From positions 1 through 23,789 of the forward strand of contig CAUZRQ010000081.1 in assembly GCA_963582065.1 (NCBI GenBank): DNA of 23,789 nt, read 5' to 3'. Shown here piece after piece: positions 14,287 through 21,611 of this stretch (the stretch's first letter is position 1; every line of letters starts with the position of its first letter). The notes below the pieces were generated by a model that did not search any database, was not told the DNA's origin, and worked only from the letters and a program-made list of their open reading frames with translations. The DNA is from UBA8437 sp963582065 (GTDB taxonomy: Bacteria > Planctomycetota > Planctomycetia > Planctomycetales > Planctomycetaceae). The position numbers and the translations under genes were made by a program.

Positions 14287-15230
14287 TAGTAGTCGATCGA
14301 CCAGCGGAGCCCCGTGACATCGGCCGCGGCCTGCTGGTCCAGACCGGCCTCGCTCCACGGCAACAACCTCACGTTGCCATCGCCGTGCAGATGCCACCTC
14401 GCCACCGAACGCCCGACCAGGCAGCCCATCGCAGCTCCGAAGAGAATGTCGGAGAGATCGTGGTCGCGGAGGTCGATGCGGCTGTAGGAGATCAGCCCGG
14501 CCACCGCCATCGCCGGCAACCCCGCCTTGGGACCGTGGTACTCGTCGATCACCGCCGCGATGGTGAAACTGCTTGCGGCGTGAAACGAGGGAAACCCGTA
14601 ATGGCCGCCGTTCCAGTCATCACTCGGCCGGGAGGTGTTGGTCACCCCCTTGACCAACAGCGTGCCGAGCCCGGCGAGTATGTAGGCATCGACCAGGGAC
14701 CGGTGCATCGAGATGCTGTCCGGGTCGCCATCCTGCTGGGCGATCCACGTCGAGGCCAGCAGCAGGGGAACCTGCACTTCGGCGTTGCCCAGGTATCCAA
14801 CCGCACGACCGAACCCGCCCAACCGCTCGGGATGCTTTGACGTGGACCGTCTCACGTCGGCATCGACGCCCTCGCGGATCGCCGCCGACGCCCCCGCGGC
14901 GGCTCCCAGGAACAACAGGTTCTCGCCGGTGGTGATCTCTTGCAGGTCGACACCCAGCCGTTCGACCAGTGGCCCGAGTCCGGGAAACGGCGATTCGACC
15001 GATCCGTCGTCGGTGACCACTGCCGGAGATCGAGAATCGGTGCCGGCTGCGGTGTTGACGATCGTCCCGATCGGTCGGTAGCCGACCGGCTCGACGGCGT
15101 CGTCACCGGCCGCCGCCGGGGTCTCATCTACGGGCAGAGCACGGCAGCCACACGCCAGCAACATGATCAACAGGCAGGGCGCCACCGATGACGACAGTCG
15201 AGTGAGTGCAGGAAAAATGTCGCTGATCAC
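14286..15230 (-). CDS. PAP2-family phosphatase lipoprotein
   Basis: A 314-residue protein starting with GTG at 15230; the start is supported by the signal that follows (hydrophobic CLLIMLLAC with a lipobox cysteine at residue 27). The phosphatase signature is complete: KGVTNTSRP (194-202), PSFH in place of the classic PSGH (214-217) and SRIDLRDHDLSD (250-261), giving the active-site His217 and His257 of the vanadium-haloperoxidase/PAP2 fold. Several weakly hydrophobic helices surround it. The class removes phosphate from lipids such as undecaprenyl pyrophosphate or phosphatidate. With a lipoprotein anchor it probably acts on the periplasmic side. The 130-residue N-terminal region is Pro/Gly/Asp-rich and unassigned. 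Confidence 0.86.
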   Translation of the reverse strand: MISDIFPALTRLSSSVAPCLLIMLLACGCRALPVDETPAAAGDDAVEPVGYRPIGTIVNTAAGTDSRSPAVVTDDGSVESPFPGLGPLVERLGVDLQEITTGENLLFLGAAAGASAAIREGVDADVRRSTSKHPERLGGFGRAVGYLGNAEVQVPLLLASTWIAQQDGDPDSISMHRSLVDAYILAGLGTLLVKGVTNTSRPSDDWNGGHYGFPSFHAASSFTIAAVIDEYHGPKAGLPAMAVAGLISYSRIDLRDHDLSDILFGAAMGCLVGRSVARWHLHGDGNVRLLPWSEAGLDQQAAADVTGLRWSIDY

Positions 15231-15399
15231 GGTGTCACCAGGTCGCGGCGCAGTTCCACAGTCTGCTTCGTCGCGTGGACACGAGGCGGGTCAGACGAAT
15301 TGTCACAATCGTCACAGGCCAGACAGCCCGCACAGCTTGACAGGGGAACCCGCGACACCGCCAACCTCCGTTTCCTCCCGCCGTCGACGGTCGGCACGC

Positions 15400-15405
15400 T
15401 ATACT
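15400..15405 (+). promoter_or_regulatory. Candidate -10 element (TATACT) for the MoxR gene
   Basis: TATACT matches the sigma-70 consensus at five of six bases in otherwise GC-rich DNA. The -35 region about 17 bases upstream has no TTGACA-like sequence. Transcription would start near 15412, which favours the GTG at 15443 with its GAGGA site (15431-15435) over the GTG at 15416, which would be nearly leaderless. Confidence 0.4.
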
Positions 15406-15442
15406 GAAACCCGTTGTGACTCACATTGCCGAGGACCGGCCC

Positions 15443-16387
15443 GTGGCCACCGCCGAGACCGTCTCACGGATTGCCGCGCTCGAAGCCAACCTCTCCCGAG
15501 CACTGCTCGGAAAACCCGAGGCCATCCGCCAGGTCGTCGTCGCTTTGCTGGCCGAAGGACACGTGTTGATCGAGGATGTTCCCGGCGTGGGCAAGACCGT
15601 GCTGGCCCGGGCCCTGGCTGCCAGCATCCAGGGAAAATTCACTCGCCTGCAGTGCACGCCCGACCTGTTGCCCAGCGACATCCTCGGCACCGGGGTCTTC
15701 CTGCCCCAGGCCGGTGACTTCGAGTTCCGGCCCGGCCCCGTCTTCACCAACATCCTGCTGGCCGACGAGGTCAACCGAACCACACCGCGGACCCAGAGTG
15801 CGTTGCTGGAGGCAATGAACGAACGCCAGGTCTCCGTCGACGGAATCACCCACACCCTGCCCAACCCGTTCGTCCTGGTCGCCACGCAGAACCCCTACGA
15901 GTACGAGGGCACCTATCCGCTGCCCGAGAACCAGCGGGACCGGTTCCTGATCTGCCTGGAAATCGGATACCCGGACCGGTCGATCGAACTCGAGATGCTG
16001 CAACAGCACTACGAGGGCGGACCGCTGTCGGGACTCGAACCGGTTCTCGAAGCCGACGAACTGCTCGCACTGCAGGCGACCTGTCGCGAGGTGACCGTCG
16101 AGGAATCGATCCGCGAGTACCTGCTGGATATCGTCGGCGGCACGCGCGATCACCAGGAATTGTCCCTGGGAGCCAGTCCACGTGGTGCGATCGCACTGTT
16201 CCGGGCCGCGCAGGCACTGGCCCTGTGCGACGGACGCGACTACACCGTGCCAGACGACGTCAAGACGCTGGCCCCCGCGGTGTTGGCCCACCGTGTGATC
16301 TGCCGTGGACCGCTGAGAGACTCGGGACGTGACCGGGGACTGGGCATCGTCCGACAGATCATCGAACGTACGCCGGTCCCCACCTAG
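15443..16387 (+). CDS. MoxR-family AAA+ ATPase
   Basis: A 314-residue ATPase. The Walker A is EDVPGVGKTVLARALA with GVGKT at residues 48-52, Walker B is ILLADEVNRTTPRTQSALLEAM with the DE pair at 107-108, and sensor 1 is VATQNPYEYEGTYPLPENQRDRF. The C-terminal lid helices contain LGASPRGAIALFRAAQA, as in other MoxR proteins. I chose the GTG at 15443 because GAGGA lies seven bases ahead; an upstream GTG at 15416 adds nine residues. MoxR proteins are thought to act as chaperone-like remodelling ATPases with VWA-domain partners. Their usual neighbours, a DUF58 gene and transglutaminase or VWA genes, are missing here; the next gene, 46 bases on, is a thioredoxin-domain lipoprotein. Confidence 0.9.
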   Translation: MATAETVSRIAALEANLSRALLGKPEAIRQVVVALLAEGHVLIEDVPGVGKTVLARALAASIQGKFTRLQCTPDLLPSDILGTGVFLPQAGDFEFRPGPVFTNILLADEVNRTTPRTQSALLEAMNERQVSVDGITHTLPNPFVLVATQNPYEYEGTYPLPENQRDRFLICLEIGYPDRSIELEMLQQHYEGGPLSGLEPVLEADELLALQATCREVTVEESIREYLLDIVGGTRDHQELSLGASPRGAIALFRAAQALALCDGRDYTVPDDVKTLAPAVLAHRVICRGPLRDSGRDRGLGIVRQIIERTPVPT

Positions 16388-16433
16388 GCTCCATCTCCCC
16401 AACACACTGCGCCCTCTCTCAAGGACTCGTACC

Positions 16434-18614
16434 GTGACCACATCCCCGTTTCGGTCCCTCGCCGTCATCCTGCTGATCAGCCTGATCATCCCGTCGGGTT
16501 GTGCTGACCAGGGAACCGCCCCAGACAGTGGACCAGCCCCCGTGACCGGTCCGCCCGAAGAGGGAAGCTCGAAGAAGCCGGCCGAACAACCGGCCGAACA
16601 ACCGGCCGAACAACTGGCCGAACAACTGGCCGAACAACCGGCCGAACAACTGGCCGAACAACCGGCCGAACAACCGGCCGAACCAAAAGTCCAAACCGCT
16701 CCGACGGCCGCCTCATCGAAGAAACCCGGTGAGTCAAAGACGCCACATGCTGGTGAGAAACGACGAGCCAACCGGTTGGCGGGCGAGACGAGCCCGTACC
16801 TGCTGCTGCATGCTCACAATCCGGTCGACTGGTTCCCCTGGGGTCCCGAGGCCCTGGAGAAGGCCCGCAAAGAGGAGAAGATGATCTTCCTGTCGATCGG
16901 CTACAGCAGTTGCTACTGGTGCCACGTGATGGAGCGTGAGAGTTTTACGGACCCCGAGATCGCCAAGTTCATGAACGAGCACTTCGTGAACATCAAGATC
17001 GACCGCGAGGAGCGGCCGGACATCGACGACATCTACATGACCGCCCTGAGTATCTACGTGAGCCAGACGGGGGGAGGGACCGGCTGGCCACTTTCGATGT
17101 TCCTCACCCCCGACACCCGCCCGGTTGCCGGCGGCACGTACTTCCCGCCCCGCGACCAGCCGAATCGGCCGCCCGGGTTCCTCGGCGTACTCAAGTCCAT
17201 CAACAAGCTGTGGACCGAGGACAAGAAATCCGCGGAGGTGAACGCGAAGGCGCTGACCCAGGCGTTGCGGCAGACATTGCGGCGGCGGTTGGTGCTGGCA
17301 TCGGCGGAACTCGACAAGGCGCTGGTCGACACATCACTGGCAGCCCTGGTCAACTCGCACGACACCCGGTTCGGGGGCATCGGGTTCAGCCGCAGCCGCG
17401 CCGATCGGCCCAAGTTCCCGACTCCTCCGAAACTCGAACTGCTGGCCCACGCGGCGGCCCTCGAACGGACGGACAAATCGGCCGAGAAGCCGGCGACCGA
17501 GGTGCTGGATCATACCCTGCTGGCGATCGCCAACGGCGGCATCCACGACCAGGTCGGTGGCGGTTTCCACCGCTACAGCACCGACCGCCGCTGGCACGTG
17601 CCTCACTTCGAGAAGATGCTCTACGACAACGCGCAACTCGCCGGGCTCTATGTCAACGCCTTCGCTCGCACCTCCCACCCGGCCTTTCGGGCCGTCGCCG
17701 AGGGCGTGTTCACCTACGTGCTCCGTGACATGACCGATCCCGACGGCCCGTTCTTCTCGGCCCAGGACGCCGAAACCGACGCGATCGAAGGCAAGTACTA
17801 CGTCTGGTCCGGGGTCGAGATCGACCGGCTGCTCGGAGAAAAAAACGCCACGACGTACCGCAAGTTGTTCGGGGTGGTCGACAAACCCGAATTTGAACAC
17901 GGCAACGTGTTGTTCCGGGCCGTGTCGCTGGAGGACTCGATCGCCGACACCAAGCAGACCGCCCTGGTCCAGCAGATGCACCGGACGTTGCTGGCGGCCA
18001 GAAAAAAACGCAAGCCGCCGCTGCTGGACGACAAGGTGCTGACCAGCTGGAACGGGCTGATGATCCGCAGCCTCGCCGACGGTGGCCGCGTGTTGAAGAA
18101 ACCCGAGTACACCCGGGCGGCCTCGAAGGCCGCCGACTTCCTGCTCGCCAAGCTGCGAGACAAGTCCAAGGGCCACCTGCTGAGAACCTACCGCAAGGGC
18201 AAAGCCAAGTTGCACGCCTACCTGGTCGACTACGCATTCCTGGTCGAAGGCCTGCTGGCGCTGCACCAGGCGACCGGCGACGCGAAGTGGCTGACCGCGG
18301 CACAGAAACTGACCGACGAGCAGATCACTCTCTACTGGGACAAGACCCGCCACGGATTCTACTTCACCTCGCACAATCACGAGGAACTGCTGGCCCGGAC
18401 CCAGAACGGCTTCGACAGCGTGCTGCCCTCGGGCAACAGCACCAGCATCCGCAACCTGGTTCGACTGGCCAAGCGAACCGGCCAGGCGAAGTACCGCACC
18501 TACGCCCAGCAGACGCTCGAGGCCTTCGCACCGCAGATGCGACAGCACCAGCAGCGAGGTGGCATGGGGATGTCGCACATGGCCCTGGCGCTGGCCGAGT
18601 TCCTGGCCAAGTAG
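16434..18614 (+). CDS. YyaL/SPATA20-type thioredoxin-domain (DUF255) lipoprotein
   Basis: The GTG at 16434, with AAGGA eight bases ahead, gives a 726-residue product with a lipoprotein-like signal (SLAVILLISLIIPSGC, Cys23). Residues 49-84 are nine tandem PAEQ/LAEQ tetrapeptides. From about 113 comes the DUF255 thioredoxin-like domain: NRLAGETSPYLLLHAHNPVD, then SSCYWCHVMERESF with the CxxC pair Cys160/Cys163, then FVNIKIDREERPDIDDIYM. The rest is the six-hairpin glycosidase-like alpha/alpha barrel of this family (HDQVGGGFHRYSTD, WHVPHFEKMLYDNAQLAGLY, DAETDAIEGKYYVWS, LTSWNGLMIRSLADGG, LPSGNSTSIRNLVRLA). The function of the family is not settled; a redox or sugar-related role is suggested. Most members are cytoplasmic, so the lipoprotein anchor and repeat spacer are unusual. 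Confidence 0.9.
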   Translation: MTTSPFRSLAVILLISLIIPSGCADQGTAPDSGPAPVTGPPEEGSSKKPAEQPAEQPAEQLAEQLAEQPAEQLAEQPAEQPAEPKVQTAPTAASSKKPGESKTPHAGEKRRANRLAGETSPYLLLHAHNPVDWFPWGPEALEKARKEEKMIFLSIGYSSCYWCHVMERESFTDPEIAKFMNEHFVNIKIDREERPDIDDIYMTALSIYVSQTGGGTGWPLSMFLTPDTRPVAGGTYFPPRDQPNRPPGFLGVLKSINKLWTEDKKSAEVNAKALTQALRQTLRRRLVLASAELDKALVDTSLAALVNSHDTRFGGIGFSRSRADRPKFPTPPKLELLAHAAALERTDKSAEKPATEVLDHTLLAIANGGIHDQVGGGFHRYSTDRRWHVPHFEKMLYDNAQLAGLYVNAFARTSHPAFRAVAEGVFTYVLRDMTDPDGPFFSAQDAETDAIEGKYYVWSGVEIDRLLGEKNATTYRKLFGVVDKPEFEHGNVLFRAVSLEDSIADTKQTALVQQMHRTLLAARKKRKPPLLDDKVLTSWNGLMIRSLADGGRVLKKPEYTRAASKAADFLLAKLRDKSKGHLLRTYRKGKAKLHAYLVDYAFLVEGLLALHQATGDAKWLTAAQKLTDEQITLYWDKTRHGFYFTSHNHEELLARTQNGFDSVLPSGNSTSIRNLVRLAKRTGQAKYRTYAQQTLEAFAPQMRQHQQRGGMGMSHMALALAEFLAK
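16578..16685 (+). repeat. 12-bp tandem repeat (PAEQ/LAEQ codons)
   Basis: Nine in-frame 12-base units of the form CCGGCCGAACAA or CTGGCCGAACAA, in the order P-P-P-L-L-P-L-P-P at the first residue, the last unit ending AEP. A multiple of three, it can expand or contract by slippage without breaking the gene. It lies between the lipid anchor and the thioredoxin domain, so copy number would alter the spacer length. Confidence 0.95.
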
Positions 18615-18689
18615 CCTGTGTCCTGCTTGTGGCCCAAGGCCGAACGACGGTCTAATTGGCAGTGCCCTTTAACGAATTGGTGACCAGAC

Positions 18690-20384
18690 ATGTCGGGTGA
18701 AGATACCAGGCAGGCGGTCGAGCAGGCGGTCGGACTGCAGTGGCCCGACTGGGTGCTGATCGTGCTCTACGCTGCCTCGACGATCGGGCTGGGCCTGTAT
18801 TTCAGCCGTCGGCAGAAGTCGATGCAGGACTACTTCACCGGCGGCGGGAACATGAACCCGATGCTGATCGGCGTCTCGCTGTTCGCGACCTTGTTGAGCA
18901 CCATCTCCTACCTCTCGGTCCCCGGCGAAGCGGTCGGCAAGGGGCCGGTCAACCAGATCTCGTTGCTCGGGCTGCCGATCGTCTTCTTCGTGGTCGGCTA
19001 CCTGATGCTGCCGATCTACATGAAGTTCCGGGTGACGAGTGCCTACGAGTTGCTGGAGGAGAAGCTGGGGCTGAGCCTGCGGTTACTGGGGGCGACGATG
19101 TTCCTGGCCCTGCGACTGGTCTGGATGACATTGCTGGTCTACCTGGCCGCCGAGGCCATGACGGTGATGATGGGACTGGACCCGAAATGGATTCCCGCCG
19201 TGGCGGCCGTCACCGGCGTGGTGGCGGTCATCTACACCTCGCTGGGCGGACTGCAGGCGGTCGTGATCACCGACTTCCTCCAGACCGTGCTGCTGTTCGG
19301 CGGAGCCCTGCTGGTCGTCGCGACGGTGACCTACGATTTCGGCGGTTTCGGCTGGATCCCCACCGGCTGGCATGCCAACTGGGATTCCCAACCGCTGTTG
19401 CCGATCGAGGACGGAGCGGTCAGCTTCAAGCTGAGGGTCTCGGGACTGGGCGCGCTGCTCAGTTCCACCATCTGGTACATCGCCACCCTGGGCGGTGACC
19501 AGACGACGGTGCAGAGATTCATGGCGACCACCGACACCAAGGCCGCCCGCCGGGCACTGGCCACCCAGTTGATCGTCGGCAGCATCGTCACCGTAACTCT
19601 GTGTGCCGTGGGGTTCTCCCTGCTGGGCTACTTCGAAAAGAACCTCGACCAGCTGCCCGATTCGATCCAGCTCAAGGACAACGCCGACAAGCTGTTCCCC
19701 CGCTTCATCGCCTACCACCTTCCGGTGGGCGCCTCGGGACTGGTTGTCGCCGCCATGTTCGCTGCGGCGATGTCGAGCATCGATTCGGGTGTCAACTCGG
19801 TCACCGCCGTGGTGCTGAGGGACTTCATCAGCCGTTTCCGCAAGACCGAGATGTCCGAGAAGGCCCAGCTGAGGTTGGCTCGGATCCTGGCCGTTTCGAT
19901 CGGCGGCTTCGTCGTACTCAGCAGCACGCTGATGCGGTTCATCCAGGGGAACATCACCGAGATGACCAGCAAGACGGTCAACCTGCTGACCGTGCCGATC
20001 TTCGGGTTGTTCTTCTTCGCCCTGTTCGTCCACAACCCCAAGCGATGGGCCGTCTGGCTGGGAACGATCGCCGGGACCATCACCGCCGTGGTGATCGCCT
20101 TCTCGGGTCCGCTGGCCTACCTGCTGTTCGACCGGTTCGGCATCAATCCCGAGGTGTTCGGGACCGAGTTCATCGAGTTGGAGGACAAGGTCACCGGTGA
20201 GATGAGGACCAGCTGCAATGACCCGATCAGCTTCCAGTGGATTTCTCCGTTGGCACTCGTGGTCATCGTGACTGTCGGTTGGATCGGTTGTCGGATCGGT
20301 GGATCCGGTTCGAAGCAACAGCCACCGTCACCCGTGGAGACCAGCCCGCCGCAGGCGGACGAGGTGGCCTCCAGCCCGGAGTGA
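18690..20384 (+). CDS. Sodium:solute symporter (SSS family)
   Basis: A 564-residue membrane protein with about 13 predicted transmembrane helices. Typical SSS features are DYFTGGGNMNPMLIGVSLFA (helix 2 region), LLSTISYLSVPGEAV, IPAVAAVTGVVAVIYTSLGGLQAVVITDFLQ (the family signature around helices 5-6), GGDQTTVQRFMATTDTKAARRA and AAMFAAAMSSIDSGVNSVTAVVLRDF with the conserved Ser/Asp near the second sodium site. It imports a solute with Na+; sugar, nucleoside or organic-acid substrates are all possible and cannot be separated by eye. The cytoplasmic tail is Pro/Ser-rich. The gene lies 75 bases after the YyaL-type gene on the same strand; the ATG has only a weak ribosome site (GGTGACC). Confidence 0.92.
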   Translation: MSGEDTRQAVEQAVGLQWPDWVLIVLYAASTIGLGLYFSRRQKSMQDYFTGGGNMNPMLIGVSLFATLLSTISYLSVPGEAVGKGPVNQISLLGLPIVFFVVGYLMLPIYMKFRVTSAYELLEEKLGLSLRLLGATMFLALRLVWMTLLVYLAAEAMTVMMGLDPKWIPAVAAVTGVVAVIYTSLGGLQAVVITDFLQTVLLFGGALLVVATVTYDFGGFGWIPTGWHANWDSQPLLPIEDGAVSFKLRVSGLGALLSSTIWYIATLGGDQTTVQRFMATTDTKAARRALATQLIVGSIVTVTLCAVGFSLLGYFEKNLDQLPDSIQLKDNADKLFPRFIAYHLPVGASGLVVAAMFAAAMSSIDSGVNSVTAVVLRDFISRFRKTEMSEKAQLRLARILAVSIGGFVVLSSTLMRFIQGNITEMTSKTVNLLTVPIFGLFFFALFVHNPKRWAVWLGTIAGTITAVVIAFSGPLAYLLFDRFGINPEVFGTEFIELEDKVTGEMRTSCNDPISFQWISPLALVVIVTVGWIGCRIGGSGSKQQPPSPVETSPPQADEVASSPE

Positions 20385-20402
20385 GAACCCCGGGATCCCC
20401 TG

Positions 20403-20418
20403 CGGGCTTTCCAGCCCG
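20403..20418 (+). terminator. Small hairpin between symporter and SGNH genes
   Basis: CGGGCT and AGCCCG form a perfect six-pair stem around TTCC, followed by GAAACC with no T-run. It lies 18 bases after the symporter stop and 26 before the next start. Weak terminator or RNA-processing hairpin. Confidence 0.3.
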
Positions 20419-20444
20419 AAACCACGGACCGCGTCGGACCTCCC

Positions 20445-21611
20445 ATGTCACCATCGCCACCCCGCGGCCGGAAACGACTGCTGGCGATCGCCGGGGGACT
20501 GGCACTCGGCCTGGTCGTGGCCGAAGCCGGCCTGCAGGTCGCCGACATCCGGCCCGAGCGGTTCCGTCCCCCTCGCTGGAGTGCCTTCGACGGCAACTCG
20601 TTCCGACGCAGCGACATGTGGGCCGACGGGCTGATCAAGCAACCCAGCCCCTTCGCCGGCATCGACATGGGCCAGTACACCCCCGGTGCCCGCTTCCGCA
20701 TCGAGTACGCCTCGAATCCCCGCGGGTACTTCGACGATCGCAACGGGGTCGAGATGACGGTCAACAAAATGGGACTGCGCGGGCCGGAGGTGACACGCGA
20801 GAAGCCCGCCGGAACGCTGCGACTCCTCGGGCTGGGCGATTCGTTCACCTTCGGCGTCGGTGTCGGTGAAGAGCACACGTTTCTGCGTCGCCTCGAAGGT
20901 CGACTCGCCGGGCAACAACCCGTCGAAGTCCTCAATGCCGGCACCCAGGGCTACAACACCCGCGACCAGCAGGTCACCCTCGAAAACCGCTGGCTCGCAC
21001 TCGCTCCCGACATCGTGCTCGTCGTCTTCTACCTCAACGACATCTACCGCGACGAATCGGCCGTGGCCTTCTGGAACAACGGCGAGGGAGACGGGGTCTA
21101 CCTGCAGCCGACCGGCCTGGCCCGCTACTCCCATCTGCTCGACTGGTGCCAGTACTCGTGGCGGGTCCGCGACCTGAGACGGCGGATGATCTCGCACTAC
21201 AGCCAGGCCTACTTCACCAACCCGCGAGCCTTCTTCGCCGAGGACCGTTCGTCATCCCGGCAAATGGACTGGCCGGAATCGCGATCCGCACTGGCCCGGA
21301 TTGTCGAGTTGTCCGAAATCCACGGATTCCGGGTCGGCCTGGCGATCTTCCCCGAGCTGATATCGCTCGAGAGTTACCCGTTCACGGCAATCCACACCTT
21401 CATCGACGAGACCTGCGGCGAACTCGGCTTGCCGGTTCACGACCTGCTGCCCGCCTTTCGAGGACTTGAGGACCGGCGGCTCTGGGTGCATCCGACCGAT
21501 CATCATCCCAACGAAATCGCCCACGACATCGCCGCCGGCTCGCTGGAGGAATTCGTCCGCAGGCAACTGCTGCCCGACACGGCCGCCGCGGACAACCGCC
21601 AGTCGCCATGA
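20445..21611 (+). CDS. SGNH/GDSL-type hydrolase, membrane-anchored
   Basis: A 388-residue protein with an N-terminal signal-anchor (LLAIAGGLALGLVVAEAGL). The SGNH blocks are in order: block I LGLGDSFTFGVGV with Ser133, block II NAGTQGYNTRDQ with the Gly, block III VVFYLNDI with Asn198, and block V PTDHHPNEIAH with Asp352 and His354, so the catalytic set appears complete. A segment MTVNKMGLRGPEVTREKPAG before block I is common in bacterial envelope SGNH proteins. Such enzymes act as esterases or acetyl-transfer components on polysaccharides or lipids; the substrate is unknown. Its stop overlaps the next start as ATGA (21608-21611), so it is translationally coupled to the GT-C/TPR membrane protein, which suggests that both modify the same glycan. 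Confidence 0.87.
   Translation: MSPSPPRGRKRLLAIAGGLALGLVVAEAGLQVADIRPERFRPPRWSAFDGNSFRRSDMWADGLIKQPSPFAGIDMGQYTPGARFRIEYASNPRGYFDDRNGVEMTVNKMGLRGPEVTREKPAGTLRLLGLGDSFTFGVGVGEEHTFLRRLEGRLAGQQPVEVLNAGTQGYNTRDQQVTLENRWLALAPDIVLVVFYLNDIYRDESAVAFWNNGEGDGVYLQPTGLARYSHLLDWCQYSWRVRDLRRRMISHYSQAYFTNPRAFFAEDRSSSRQMDWPESRSALARIVELSEIHGFRVGLAIFPELISLESYPFTAIHTFIDETCGELGLPVHDLLPAFRGLEDRRLWVHPTDHHPNEIAHDIAAGSLEEFVRRQLLPDTAAADNRQSP

Noticed and set aside
16578..16685. CRISPR-like appearance of regularly spaced repeats
   Set aside because: The units are contiguous 12-mers without spacers and encode in-frame tetrapeptides; there are no cas genes.
15464..16771. Minus-strand frame of about 435 codons across the MoxR gene and the PAEQ repeat, giving a Cys/Ser/Ala/Gly repeat protein
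   Set aside because: The apparent repeat protein is the complementary reading of the PAEQ tandem repeat; the plus strand has Walker motifs in frame.
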